From: Bartonella australis AUST/NH1
Lineage (GTDB): Bacteria > Pseudomonadota > Alphaproteobacteria > Rhizobiales > Rhizobiaceae
Assembly: GCF_000341355.1 (NCBI RefSeq)
Contig: NC_020300.1
Coordinates: 1,288,501-1,352,500, forward strand
DNA: 64,000 nt
Direction: 5' to 3'
The translations under genes were made by a program, and so were the position numbers. Of this stretch, positions 52,753 to 62,223 are shown piece by piece (positions within the stretch are counted from its first letter, which is position 1; each line of letters starts with the position of its first letter). Below the pieces are notes generated by a model, which worked only from the letters and a program-made list of their open reading frames with translations, was not told where the DNA came from and did no database searches.

Positions 52753-52940
52753 AACCAAACAAGATATTCAAGCACAGATAACTGCTGCGCAAACAGTACT
52801 GCAAACATAATGATTAGCATCGCAAGCGACTACAATTCTTCAACAATCTCAAGTTGAAGCGGCGAATATCCGCCAATGAGAAGAAGAACGCAAAACGCGT
52901 TATTCAAATTTTACAATAACAACTCCGCGGAGGGTGATTT

Positions 52941-53162
52941 ATGAAAAAATATTTTTTAATGATAACTGTTCTTTTGGCACCATTATTCATAACTGCTTGT
53001 GAAAAAACATTCTCAAAAGAAGAGTTTAAACAAAATAGAGCGTTGCTCAGTGAATGGTTAGCAAAATGCGGACTGGGGGGAAGCTCTGAAAATTGTCAAA
53101 ATGCAAGAATCGCGATTCAAGAAATAGGCTACGATTTTTTTTTGGGAGCTAGTAAACAATAA
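52941..53162 (+). CDS. EexN-like lipoprotein copy 5
   Basis: A 73-aa protein: lipobox FITAC, then EKTFSKEEFKQNRALLSEWLAKCGLGGSSENCQNARIAIQEIGYDF. It stands directly before virB6, the expected position for a single ancestral gene in this type of operon. Confidence 0.78.
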   Translation: MKKYFLMITVLLAPLFITACEKTFSKEEFKQNRALLSEWLAKCGLGGSSENCQNARIAIQEIGYDFFLGASKQ

Positions 53163-53209
53163 CCCAAACATATAAATAATAATGAGTGAATGAGGTAGGA
53201 ATAACCGCA

Positions 53210-54118
53210 ATGTCTAGCGCAACTAAAATAACCACGTTTGACACAATCGATAAAGCTTTAATGAAACCTATTGAGGCAACTATGGACCACGGCGTCGCAG
53301 GGCTTTCCGCCGCTCTATCTGCGCCCGTAACAGCTTGCGCAACAATATATATAGCCTTTATTGGCTACAATGTCATATATGGTCACTCATCAATGCCATT
53401 ACGGGACTTTATATCAACAACTGTGAAATTGGCGATTATCGTCATGCTGACAACAAAAGCAGGCGAATATAATGTCTGGGTAAAAAATATATTCTTTGTC
53501 GACCTTCCTAATGCCATTACAGGCGTCATGAAATCTTCAACACCAGACTCAAATACGTGGGATACAATGATAAATAACGCAACTTCTGATATCGTTGAAC
53601 AAACGACCGAAGCATCTATGCCGTGGGCTATAGGGACATGGATTGGCGGTACACTATGTATTCTTATTGCTTCAATCTTTTGCGTCATTGGGTTCATCGT
53701 TGCCACATTCGCCCAAATTGGACTTTCACTCATCTTATCATTAGGTCCATTGTTCATTAGTCTCTCTATGTTTTCAACGACACGACGTTTCACTGAAGCA
53801 TGGATCGGCCAAGTAGCTCACTTTGTTATTCTGCAGATTTTAGTCATTTTACTTGGCGGCATATATGTTGATATCGCTATGGCGCTATTTAAAGGAGGTC
53901 TCAAAGAGGTTGCCACAACGCTGATGCAATTTACGATTATCGGAATATGTGGGGCGTTCCTTTTCCTGAATTTGCCTGCCATAGCATCAGCATTAGCTGA
54001 CGGCGGTGCCTCACTTTCGAGTGGCGGTTTAAGCCAGAAAATTGGCAATACAGCGCAAAGAGGAGCAGCAAAGGCCGTAAGCAAAGGCCTTAATTTTGTA
54101 AAACTATTGAGGGGGTAG
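53210..54118 (+). CDS. virB6: T4SS polytopic inner-membrane protein VirB6
   Basis: A 302-aa protein with about five to seven membrane segments (for example APVTACATIYIAFIGYNVIYG; IGGTLCILIASIFCVIGFIVATFAQIGLSLILSLGPLFISL). The central conserved region and the RRFTEAWIGQ segment fit VirB6. The ATG at 53210 is chosen because AGGTAGGAATAA precedes it and the fragments upstream start at the same point; an in-frame ATG at 53186 has no ribosome site. It forms part of the inner-membrane channel. Confidence 0.92.
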   Translation: MSSATKITTFDTIDKALMKPIEATMDHGVAGLSAALSAPVTACATIYIAFIGYNVIYGHSSMPLRDFISTTVKLAIIVMLTTKAGEYNVWVKNIFFVDLPNAITGVMKSSTPDSNTWDTMINNATSDIVEQTTEASMPWAIGTWIGGTLCILIASIFCVIGFIVATFAQIGLSLILSLGPLFISLSMFSTTRRFTEAWIGQVAHFVILQILVILLGGIYVDIAMALFKGGLKEVATTLMQFTIIGICGAFLFLNLPAIASALADGGASLSSGGLSQKIGNTAQRGAAKAVSKGLNFVKLLRG

Positions 54119-54121
54119 GTA

Positions 54122-54433
54122 ATGCTACTTAAAAACATTGGGACCGGCTTATTACTCACCATTTTCATGAGCGGATGTGCTTCTTGGGATAAAATGGCAT
54201 ATCCGCTACCCAAATGTAACGGATATGCGAGGCGGCCGTTGAATAAATCAATGTGGGATTGGGACACAAAAAATCCACCATCAACGCCAATGCTGATGAA
54301 CAATGATGCTGAAGCCTACCAATCCGGACAAGACGGTAGATTGAGTTCAATCTTGTCCAAAGACCTGACGCCAGAAGAAATTGAGTCATATAAAAATTGC
54401 GGGGAATGGCACGGTGAAAAGAAACGAATTTGA
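54122..54433 (+). CDS. virB7: VirB7-type lipoprotein
   Basis: A 103-aa protein with a lipoprotein signal ending FMSGC (lipobox), followed by [21 protein letters not shown], a segment typical of VirB7-like outer-membrane core proteins. It is predicted to join VirB9 in the outer-membrane ring. It lies 3 bp after virB6 and overlaps virB8. Confidence 0.85.
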   Translation: MLLKNIGTGLLLTIFMSGCASWDKMAYPLPKCNGYARRPLNKSMWDWDTKNPPSTPMLMNNDAEAYQSGQDGRLSSILSKDLTPEEIESYKNCGEWHGEKKRI

Positions 54434-55085
54434 ACGATATAAAGCTGAAGCGCGCTCCTTTGATCAAGATAGAATGCTCACTTTACACCGCATTACCCGT
54501 GCATCGCTTTGCGTTGCGGGCGTTGCGGTCGTTGCCGCTATTGCTTCTTCTCTTGCGATAATAGCTTTAACTCCATTAAAAACAGTCGAACCATTTGTTA
54601 TCCGTGTTGATAATTCAACTGGAATTGTTGAAGTTGTGTCAGCCTTAAAAGATGGCCCCCAAAATATTGATGAAGCAGTAACAAGGTACTTTGCAGCGCA
54701 ATATGTTCGTTCTCGTGAAGGGTTTGTTAATAGTGAAGCGGAAGAAAATTTCAAAATAGTTTCTCTCTTATCATCCCCCGAAGAACAACAGAGGTTCGCT
54801 CAATGGTTTGGGGCAAACAATCCTCAAAGCCCTCAATTATTATATCAAAATGCTGTGGCTACTATTTCTATCAAATCCATTTCATTTGTGAGTAAAAACG
54901 TCGTACAGGTCCGTTATTTCAGGACAATACGCAATAATGATAACAATACAGAAACAATCACGCATTGGGTTGCGACCCTGACTTTTGAATATGTCAATGC
55001 TTCAATTTCAACTCAAGATCGCCTTGTAAATCCATTAGGCTTTGTTGTGCGCGAATATCACGCTGATCCAGAGGTAGTAAACTAA
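54417..55085 (+). CDS. virB8: T4SS protein VirB8
   Basis: A 222-aa protein. A short cytoplasmic N-terminus ([31 protein letters not shown]) and one membrane helix lead to a periplasmic domain ([16 protein letters not shown]...[11 protein letters not shown]). GTG at 54417 matches the usual family start and overlaps virB7; an in-frame ATG at 54381 would add 12 residues. It links the inner-membrane parts with the core complex. Confidence 0.92.
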   Translation, partial: KRNEFERYKAEARSFDQDRMLTLHRITRASLCVAGVAVVAAIASSLAIIALTPLKTVEPFVIRVDNSTGIVEVVSALKDGPQNIDEAVTRYFAAQYVRSREGFVNSEAEENFKIVSLLSSPEEQQRFAQWFGANNPQSPQLLYQNAVATISIKSISFVSKNVVQVRYFRTIRNNDNNTETITHWVATLTFEYVNASISTQDRLVNPLGFVVREYHADPEVVN

Positions 55086-55948
55086 TGCTGAAGAAAATTT
55101 TATTCCCTGTTTTTTTTGGCGTTATTGTTATTTGTTCTAATATAACAATAGGATATAGCGAAGTTTCCCCCATACGGGCTAAAGGAGATAATAGAGTTCG
55201 TTTTGTCAATTATGATGCTTATAATGTAACTGAAATTGTTGGTTCTATTAGGTCCTCTGTACAAATTGAATTTGCACAAGACGAAGAAATAGCACATGTA
55301 GCAATAGGCAATTCAATCGCCTGGGAAGTCGCCCCCGCGGGAAATATAGTTTTTTTAAAACCTCGTGAAGTTCAGCCAATAACAAATCTTCAAATTGTCA
55401 CAACGAGACGCGATGGATCAAAAAGGTCGTATCAATTTGAACTGAAGGTAAGAGATGGCCCTGTATCATTAGGAAATGAGACATATTTCCTTGTAAAATT
55501 TCGCTATCCAGAAGATGAAGCAGCACAAAGGCGCTTAGAAGCACAAATAAGAAAAACCGAACTAAAAGAACAATGGGCTGACAACGTCCTTAATATTCAT
55601 GAACAATATGGCCCGCGTAATTGGGCTTATTCGGCTCAAGGGACATATATTCTTGAACCAAAATCTGTCTATGATAATGGCAAAACTACAACTTTTACCT
55701 TCTCGGGCAATGAAGACATACCGGCAATTTACGTCGTTGGCTCAGATGGCAAAGAATCCCTCGTTCCTAAATCAATAAAGGGAAATATGGTTATCGTCCA
55801 CGCAATTGGACCCCAGTTTATCCTAAGACGTGGGAAAGATGTTTTGTGTATTTTTAATGAAGCATATCGCCCGGAAGGAATAAATCCAGAAACGGGGACC
55901 ATTTCACCGTCGGTTAAACGCGAAATTGCTATCGGTAACGCAGGATAA
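55085..55948 (+). CDS. virB9: T4SS core protein VirB9
   Basis: A 287-aa protein with a signal peptide ([25 protein letters not shown]), then the VirB9/CagX domain (VRFVNYDAYNVTEIVGSIRSSVQIEF; NWAYSAQGTYILEPKSVYDNGKTTTFTF). The ATG overlaps the virB8 stop (TAATG). It forms the outer-membrane ring with VirB7 and VirB10. Confidence 0.95.
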   Translation: MLKKILFPVFFGVIVICSNITIGYSEVSPIRAKGDNRVRFVNYDAYNVTEIVGSIRSSVQIEFAQDEEIAHVAIGNSIAWEVAPAGNIVFLKPREVQPITNLQIVTTRRDGSKRSYQFELKVRDGPVSLGNETYFLVKFRYPEDEAAQRRLEAQIRKTELKEQWADNVLNIHEQYGPRNWAYSAQGTYILEPKSVYDNGKTTTFTFSGNEDIPAIYVVGSDGKESLVPKSIKGNMVIVHAIGPQFILRRGKDVLCIFNEAYRPEGINPETGTISPSVKREIAIGNAG

Positions 55949-55952
55949 ATCA

Positions 55953-57116
55953 ATGATTAATGATAATGATGAAATAATTACCGAAGATCGCGGAACAATT
56001 AATGACGGCCGCAAAAATACATCAACCCAACCTAAAACAAAAGCTGTCGTAGTCTTAGTGATTATAAGTTTCTGCGGCTATATGCTTTGGAATATTCTTT
56101 CTGCTAATACAACTCCAGAAACCGTGGAAATTCCAAAACAAGGTGAAATCGGCCAATCTAATGGTTTTATCGCTCCACCTCCCCCGCCCGAACCGCTAGT
56201 ATTAGCAACACCATCCTCCACACCTCCCTTAGGACACGTAATATTGCCAAGACCTGGAGAAGAGAGAAATTCTAAAATTGAAGAAACCGACCCATTACTT
56301 GATTCAGCACGTCGCGCGCCCGTACTTGCATTTTCTAATAATTCTCACGCAGAAACTCATGGAATAAATGAGAATATTTTGCCTACTATACCCCAAATAC
56401 CCAACAAAGATGCAATGAGCTTCGCCAGCCTCCTGGAGCCAAGACAAATTAGCGGCACAAAAGCCCAATATATAGGCAATAGAAACTATATTATCTCTAT
56501 GGGAACATCAATTCCATGCATATTAGAAACAGCGTTGAACAGCGATCAACCGGGCTTTACGAGTTGTGTCATCAATCGCGATATTTTATCAGATAATGGC
56601 CGTGTTGTTTTGTTGGATAAGGGAACTCAAGTCGTCGGTGAATACAGAGGCGGCTTGCATCAAGGCCAAGCGCGCCTTTTTGTTCTTTGGACAAGAGCAA
56701 AAACGCCAAATGGAGTTGTAGTCAATCTTGATTCACCTGCTACTGATAATTTAGGGCGTGCTGGATTTGATGGCCGCGTAAACCAACATTGGTGGCAAAG
56801 ATTTGGGTCAGCATTACTCCTCTCCGTAGTCGGCGACGCAACGAAGATGCTTGTCGACAAAATCAAAAATGACAATATTCAAATCAATGGCCTGAGCAAT
56901 GCAGGAAAAGAAGCAGCTAGCATTGCTCTTGAAAATCAAATTAATATTCCCCCCACACTAGAAAAACACCAAGGTGAATTGGTCAATATCTTTGTCGCAC
57001 GAGACATAAATTTTTCTTCTGTCTACAGATTGGCTGTAACTGAGAGAAAAAACACAATTTATAAACGTGCTGTATTTGGCAATTTTTACCCTAATCCTTC
57101 AGTTTTGCAAAAGTAA
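55953..57116 (+). CDS. virB10: T4SS core protein VirB10
   Basis: A 387-aa protein. A cytoplasmic N-terminus, one membrane helix (VVVLVIISFCGYMLWNIL) and a proline-rich periplasmic stretch (APPPPPEPLVLATPSS) precede the TrbI/VirB10 domain (GTSIPCILETALNSDQPGFTSCVI; GTQVVGEYRGGL). It spans the envelope and senses ATPase energy. AGGATAA precedes the ATG at 55953. The gene is 4 bp after virB9. Confidence 0.95.
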   Translation: MINDNDEIITEDRGTINDGRKNTSTQPKTKAVVVLVIISFCGYMLWNILSANTTPETVEIPKQGEIGQSNGFIAPPPPPEPLVLATPSSTPPLGHVILPRPGEERNSKIEETDPLLDSARRAPVLAFSNNSHAETHGINENILPTIPQIPNKDAMSFASLLEPRQISGTKAQYIGNRNYIISMGTSIPCILETALNSDQPGFTSCVINRDILSDNGRVVLLDKGTQVVGEYRGGLHQGQARLFVLWTRAKTPNGVVVNLDSPATDNLGRAGFDGRVNQHWWQRFGSALLLSVVGDATKMLVDKIKNDNIQINGLSNAGKEAASIALENQINIPPTLEKHQGELVNIFVARDINFSSVYRLAVTERKNTIYKRAVFGNFYPNPSVLQK

Positions 57117-57122
57117 TCAACT

Positions 57123-58175
57123 ATGTTAGATGCTCAAAAATCCGAACGCGCCGCCGTTGTATTAGCCAAATTGCGCCTGCTAGATGATTATCTCAATGAC
57201 GAAGAATTGTTTGAAATTGTCGTGAATCGTCCCGGTGAAATTATGGTAGAAGGACCTGGAGGTTGGCAAACCCACCAACTTGAAGCGTTAACTTATGATG
57301 AGTTAGCAGGAATAGCAAAAGTCGTCGCTGCCTACACAATGCAAAAAATCAGCGCTGAGAACCCTATCTTATCCGCAACATTGCCTAATAATGAACGCAT
57401 TCAAATAGTGCTTCCCCCCGCCATGGCGCCAAACACTATAAGCATGACAATCCGTAAACCATCATCGCGAACCTTTACACTTGAAGAATTGGACGATAAA
57501 GGATTATTTTCAGTAACTGAATGCGTAAGTTTTACGCCCATAGATCAAATGGCTGAACGGCTAGAGGAACTGAAAGACGACGAGCGAGAATTAACTCGTT
57601 TATTTATCGAAAAAAATTTTTTAGGTTTTTTAGACAAAGCAGTCTTTACACAGCAAAATATTTTAATTTCCGGTAAAACCGGTTCTGGTAAAACTACACT
57701 CTCAAAAGCTTTAATCGCCAAAATCCCCGAAGATGAACGAATTTTAACCATCGAAGATACACCAGAACTTATTGTTCCCCACGCAAACAAAGTTCAATTA
57801 TTCTACTCCAAAGACAATCAAGGTCTAGCAAAAGCTGGTGCCAAAGAATTACTTGAATCTGGTTTACGGATGCGGCCGGATAGAATATTGCTGCAAGAAT
57901 TACGTGACGGCACTGCTTTTTATTATATCCGCAATGTCAATTCTGGACACCCTGGATCAATCACAACCGTTCATGCTTCGTCGGCTTTATCCGCATTCGA
58001 ACAAATGACACTCCTTGTAAAAGAAAGTGACGGCGGTGGCGATTTAGCGAGAGATGATATCCGTGGTTTATTGATTTCAATGATTGACGTCATCATTCAA
58101 TGTAAGCGTTTGGAAGGAAAATTTCGTGTAACTGAAATTTATTTTGATCCCTTTAAACGTAGAGACGCATTTTAA
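57123..58175 (+). CDS. virB11: T4SS ATPase VirB11
   Basis: A 350-aa hexameric ATPase. Walker A GKTGSGKTT is near residues 185-193, the Asp box ILTIEDTPEL and MRPDRILLQELRDGTAFYY follow, and the His box is GHPGSITTVHASS. It powers pilus assembly and substrate transfer. It is the last recognised gene of the cluster; no virD4 follows. Confidence 0.95.
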   Translation: MLDAQKSERAAVVLAKLRLLDDYLNDEELFEIVVNRPGEIMVEGPGGWQTHQLEALTYDELAGIAKVVAAYTMQKISAENPILSATLPNNERIQIVLPPAMAPNTISMTIRKPSSRTFTLEELDDKGLFSVTECVSFTPIDQMAERLEELKDDERELTRLFIEKNFLGFLDKAVFTQQNILISGKTGSGKTTLSKALIAKIPEDERILTIEDTPELIVPHANKVQLFYSKDNQGLAKAGAKELLESGLRMRPDRILLQELRDGTAFYYIRNVNSGHPGSITTVHASSALSAFEQMTLLVKESDGGGDLARDDIRGLLISMIDVIIQCKRLEGKFRVTEIYFDPFKRRDAF

Positions 58176-58910
58176 GCCGCAAACTACCAGTCCCTATTCT
58201 GCTGAAGCAAACAAACCAGCAGATATTTTTTGCGACTTTTTCTATCTTAAAGCGATGAAAGGAATGTTTCCTCACCCCTTCGCTTCTACCCCCCGCCGAA
58301 GCGGGGAAGCGGCTACCATATCTGATGGCGTATTTGTTGAAAAATATAGTTTTTTGCCACTATCTGTTAAGGAATTGGGTGCGGTAGATTATGTAACAAT
58401 AGCCCTTCAATATTTCAGTTCTGATTACCCCCGACACTTATCGAAATTGAATGATGCAGAAAAACTTAATCCTACCTTCTCAGATGAAAATGCCGTCCGC
58501 ATTACAGTTGAAAATCAACTAGAGTAGCTCGTCCCCAAGCAATCTTTATAGGCTCAAGTCACTCAATGAAAAAAGAGCTTATTACGCAGGCCTGCCTTTT
58601 AGTTAAAGCTACCGCTTGTACATATTAAAATGCAAAAGATTGGAGATAAAAGCGGCAAGAAGAAATACACGCAGTGCCTAAGTCGCTCTTCGCGCCGGCT
58701 TTCAACTAGAAGCGATATTTAAAAATCACCGCTTGGACGGACTCAGTCGCGTCGATGATATATGTATATATCACTACCCTCTGTGACTAACCACGGCAAT
58801 CAACCCTGGATTACAAAGAGACTCTTCCCAAGAAGCATTATGAGATATCTCCTTGAGAGAGAAAAACTTTAAAGCTAATTGGCTCGCTTAAAAAATCGAC
58901 TTGGCGAATT
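58176..58910 (+). other. Region after virB11, no recognised gene
   Basis: A frame running to 58527 contains a possible short ORF from ATG 58255 (about 90 aa, DGVFVEKYSFLPLSVKELGA) of unknown family. Between 58530 and 58800 a broken plus-strand frame reads AIFIGSSHS and EEIHAVPKSLFAP. It could be a relic of a gene that once followed virB11. No VirD4 motif is seen. Confidence 0.35.
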
Positions 58911-59114
58911 TTATTGCGTAGCTTGTCTTAACTGCGTCACAGGAATTCCACCTATTCCCCAATTATCCGTTTCTACTTCCTCGATAATGACGACTGTCGT
59001 CTTGGGGTTTTTACCTAAGACGTCCACTAATAGTTGCGTAGCGCCCTCCATGAGCCGACGTTTTTGTTCAGCAGTAACACCTTCTTTGATAATTTTAATA
59101 TTTACGTAAGGCAT
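58911..59114 (-). CDS. 4-oxalocrotonate tautomerase-family protein
   Basis: A 67-aa protein starting MPYVNIKII, so the catalytic proline is at position 2 (Pro1 after Met removal). It continues EGVTAEQKRRLMEGATQLLVDVLGK and ends near VETDNWGIGG, the family core. The arginines that bind substrate in classical 4-OT (Arg11 and Arg39) appear as valine. The ATG at 59114 is chosen because it places proline next; the frame extends 12 codons upstream. Substrate unknown. The 59115-59500 stretch to the next gene holds nothing I recognise. Confidence 0.88.
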   Translation of the reverse strand: MPYVNIKIIKEGVTAEQKRRLMEGATQLLVDVLGKNPKTTVVIIEEVETDNWGIGGIPVTQLRQATQ

Positions 59115-59500
59115 AAGTCTTTTGTTCCTTAAACTAAAATTTAAAACCAATTAAATATTCTAAACTTAAATCTTCATTTCTCCAAAACCTCGCTGTACTA
59201 CCCATTGATAAAGACAAAGCTCTCCAGGAGCAGGATCAAAATTTTCGACTATATCATCACAGTATGTTGTGATTTGGCGTACAACTATATTCACAAAAAG
59301 ATGAAAAAGCTGATCCACTGCACGAAAACTCGCACCTATATCAGTTTAGATCAATCAATGAGGGCTCTATGGGGTCTTAGGTAAAAAAACTCATACAGAA
59401 TGGTCATGCCTTCCAAGACACTTAGACCACAAGTTCTCGCTCCTATAATAGCAACAATTTGTCGCCTCTTTCCCCTCTTTGCACTTTGATTCAAAGTGTC

Positions 59501-60673
59501 TTATTTCTTCGCTTCTTGATAATTTCGTATAAAAATACCAAAGCAGATCCCCGTACCGGCAAACAGCGCAAGCGCTCCACACAAAATAGAAAAATTAATG
59601 TCTCTCGCCGCAAACCAGCTAACAAATAAAGGCCCCGAAATTTGACCAATACCGTAAGTAAGCGTTACCAGCCCAAGTAAATTAATCCCACGAGGTGCAT
59701 CTAACCGCCGGGCCAAGGGCATAACCAACGAAGTGGTCCCCACAAAGGTAACACCAAAACCGATAGTGCTCAGCAAAACTAAAAAAGAAGAAGTATGGAA
59801 GGATATAAGGAGAACACTCATACCCTGAAGAAATAAATTAACCGAAAGACAGATTAAAATATTCCAATATTGCGTAGCCCATAACCAAACAAAACAACTA
59901 GGGATAACAGCTAAACCAACTAAAGACCACACATGCTTCGCTAAAAATGGAGACGGATAGGTTTGTGCAATTAAAGGTAAATAAGTTGCGACAATAATAT
60001 AACCAAACCCTGCCAACCCGTATAATAAAGCTAGTAACCACCAAGAAATTTTTTCATGACCTGGCCGGATACTCAAATTTTGGGCGTTTTGATCATAATT
60101 TTGTGGCGCTAAAAAGAAGAGTAATAATAGCAAAATAAGAGAGATGATACTCCCGCCTATCCATAACTCTACCGAATTTAGAGCCTGTCCTACCCCAGCT
60201 ATTACAAATTCGTTTCCCAATAAAATCCCGGCACCTACTCCTGCATAAAGCGAAGCAATTACATAAAAATTATGTGTATGCCGCATAACGAGAATTGATC
60301 CGAAAATCATCATGGCTGAGCTAGCAATACCTGCAGCAAAACGAAAAGCTAAAAGTAATGGAAAAATCGGCGTAAGTGCCATCGCAAAAAGCAGTACGCT
60401 CGTTGCAATAGCCGCAGCACATAACATCCGCAATGTATGAGAATTATGCCCAAACTTAGTAAAAGCGAAAAATAAGCTGCCTACTAAATAACCAATATAG
60501 TTAGCACTAGCGATATAGGATAACTGAGCAAGATTCAGCCCTTCTTCTTTCAGCATCACAGGCAATATGGGGGTATAAAGAAATCGCCCTAAACCTATTC
60601 CAACAGCTAATATAACCGTGCTAAATATAATAATTTTGAGATAATAATAAACGTCCCCACCCTCGCTTTTCAT
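59501..60673 (-). CDS. MFS transporter, YbfB/YjiJ type
   Basis: A 390-aa protein with 12 hydrophobic segments. The N-terminal GIGLGRFLYTPILPVMLKEEGL and ANYIGYLVGSL match the YbfB/YjiJ family of major facilitator transporters. AARDINFSILCGALALFAGTGICFGIFI ends the protein. Inner-membrane exporter or importer of an unknown solute. It stands alone on the minus strand. Confidence 0.88.
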   Translation of the reverse strand: MKSEGGDVYYYLKIIIFSTVILAVGIGLGRFLYTPILPVMLKEEGLNLAQLSYIASANYIGYLVGSLFFAFTKFGHNSHTLRMLCAAAIATSVLLFAMALTPIFPLLLAFRFAAGIASSAMMIFGSILVMRHTHNFYVIASLYAGVGAGILLGNEFVIAGVGQALNSVELWIGGSIISLILLLLLFFLAPQNYDQNAQNLSIRPGHEKISWWLLALLYGLAGFGYIIVATYLPLIAQTYPSPFLAKHVWSLVGLAVIPSCFVWLWATQYWNILICLSVNLFLQGMSVLLISFHTSSFLVLLSTIGFGVTFVGTTSLVMPLARRLDAPRGINLLGLVTLTYGIGQISGPLFVSWFAARDINFSILCGALALFAGTGICFGIFIRNYQEAKK

Positions 60674-61778
60674 ACCATATCCTACGTTTTTAGAATCGAC
60701 AAATAAGTTATATTAGTGATTTTCCTAGCCAAAAAAGTACTTCCCTTACATGCTGCTTTTTAGTTGGTCAATTTATTAAATTTTGCCCTCTCATTCATCC
60801 ACCGACTTTTTTCCACCGATGGAGTAGTTTATATTTCTGGGCCTCTGCTGAGAAAGATGCTTTGAGGCTATGAAGTGATTTGATTTGGGTTTAGTTTTTT
60901 GGCTATGCGGAGATGGGGATTTGAGTTTTGGGCTTTACAAAATAGTCGCAACAACAAACGCGGCGAGAAAGACAAAGCTTGATTGCTACTCAAATATTTT
61001 AGCAACGAACCTCTAATCAAGGGCGCTATCGCAATAATTTTATAGCGACGATTGAGTGGTAAGCTCACTTTTTGGCTTTCCATGAGTTTAAAGGGACGCT
61101 TTCAGGGCTTGCTTTCTGTAGTTTTTTGTTTTGTTTAGAGGGTGCAGCATTATAGTTTGGAGGAGATTTGTTAGACAATATATAGGAGATGATCTGTGAA
61201 GCGCATCCATTCTCTGCAAAAAACGGGAGAGGAGAAGGTTGTTAATGTTTGTTCTATAAATAACTCTTATAGTCGTTAATAACTATAAGAATAGCTCTCA
61301 ATCAGTGCCTATCTCCCTTCCCAAGCCTATCACTTTTACACTTTAGTTTATTTTCTAGAGGATTTTGGCCTTATAGTGGTATATTCAAGGTAAATTCCGC
61401 ATAAATTATGCTGACAGCCCCCTCACGTAAACTAACCTTTATATTTAAACAAAAACAATATTATGATACGTACTTAACTTCATTTTTAATATAAAGTATA
61501 AATCCAACAATACATAATAACGCTGGTAATTAACGACTATATGATGTTTCTTCTCTTATATTTTATTTATAAGAACTGCAGTCCCTAACTGCGGGGATCC
61601 CGTAACAGCTGACGCTTTGGAATGGGAAGAGAAGGCAAGTTCTGTTCCAAACGCTCATAAAAATCCATCACTTATCGTGCTGTTGATAATCTGGCCAATG
61701 TCTATCTAACAGCGCTGTTTTCAACTTGGTTGGACTGGATTTTTAGGGATAAGGCTTGCACAGTGGGATTGATTGGTT
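60674..61778. other. Long non-coding stretch before the rRNA operon
   Basis: No gene, RNA or mobile element recognised. Short AT-rich runs only; a 71-codon minus-strand frame (60868-61083) has no support. Confidence 0.35.
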
Positions 61779-61824
61779 GCTCTCATCTGACGAGATCGGC
61801 ATCTCATTTGATGAGAGCTTTTTT
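61779..61824 (+). terminator. Strong hairpin with T tract beside tRNA-fMet
   Basis: GCTCTCATC (61779-61787) pairs with GATGAGAGC (61810-61818), with an inner GAGAT/ATCTC stem, followed by TTTTTT on the plus strand. On the minus strand (the rRNA direction) the T run is missing. It would stop plus-strand transcription entering the rRNA operon. Confidence 0.7.
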
Positions 61825-61838
61825 GTGGTTGTATAATT

Positions 61839-61915
<77 letters not shown>

Positions 61916-62036
61916 ACACGAGGTTTTATCGAAGATAAAAACGGCACTATTCCAAAGATGGCGGTGACATTTTTGATTGTCTTTTTCTTCGCCTTTTTTT
62001 GAGATTGCGAGAGATTTTCTTTCTATGCGCTTAGCA

Positions 62037-62155
62037 GACCTGGCAGCGACTTACTCTCCCGTGCCTTAAGGCAAAGTACCATCAGCGCTGGAACGTTTCA
62101 CGGCCGAGTTCGGGATGGGATCGGGTGCAGGCGCTCCGCCATAACCACCAGGTCA
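62037..62155 (-). rRNA. rrf: 5S ribosomal RNA
   Basis: The minus strand starts CTGACCTGGTGGTTATGGCG and contains the conserved ACCCGATCCCATCCCGAACT block, ending ...CGCTGCCAGGTCT. About 120 nt; ends approximate. Confidence 0.95.
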
Positions 62156-62223
62156 GCGAAGAGCATAGAAAGGGGAGAAACTGGTAATTTGCTTATATTG
62201 AGAATGAACAGAGGAAATGGGAA

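Larger units (their letters stand above)
50995..53209 (+). repeat. Tandem amplification of virB5 tail - lipoprotein - virB6 head
   Basis: Units of about 0.6 kb repeat between virB5 and virB6. Each spacer contains the virB6 5' end (ATGCCTCAAATG..., ending at the same point, TATAGATTTTAACC) joined to the virB5 3' end (AAACAAGATAT-CAAG...) and then a lipoprotein gene preceded by CTCCGCGGAGGGTAATTT. The junction is identical in the three long spacers, so one duplication was probably copied several times. The first spacer (50995-51147) is shortened. Confidence 0.9.

Noticed and set aside
47046..58175. Assignment as a Bartonella Trw system
   Set aside because: Single pilin gene, order virB5-lipoprotein-virB6-virB7 and VirB4 sequence fit VirB/Vbh better; not proven without a tree.
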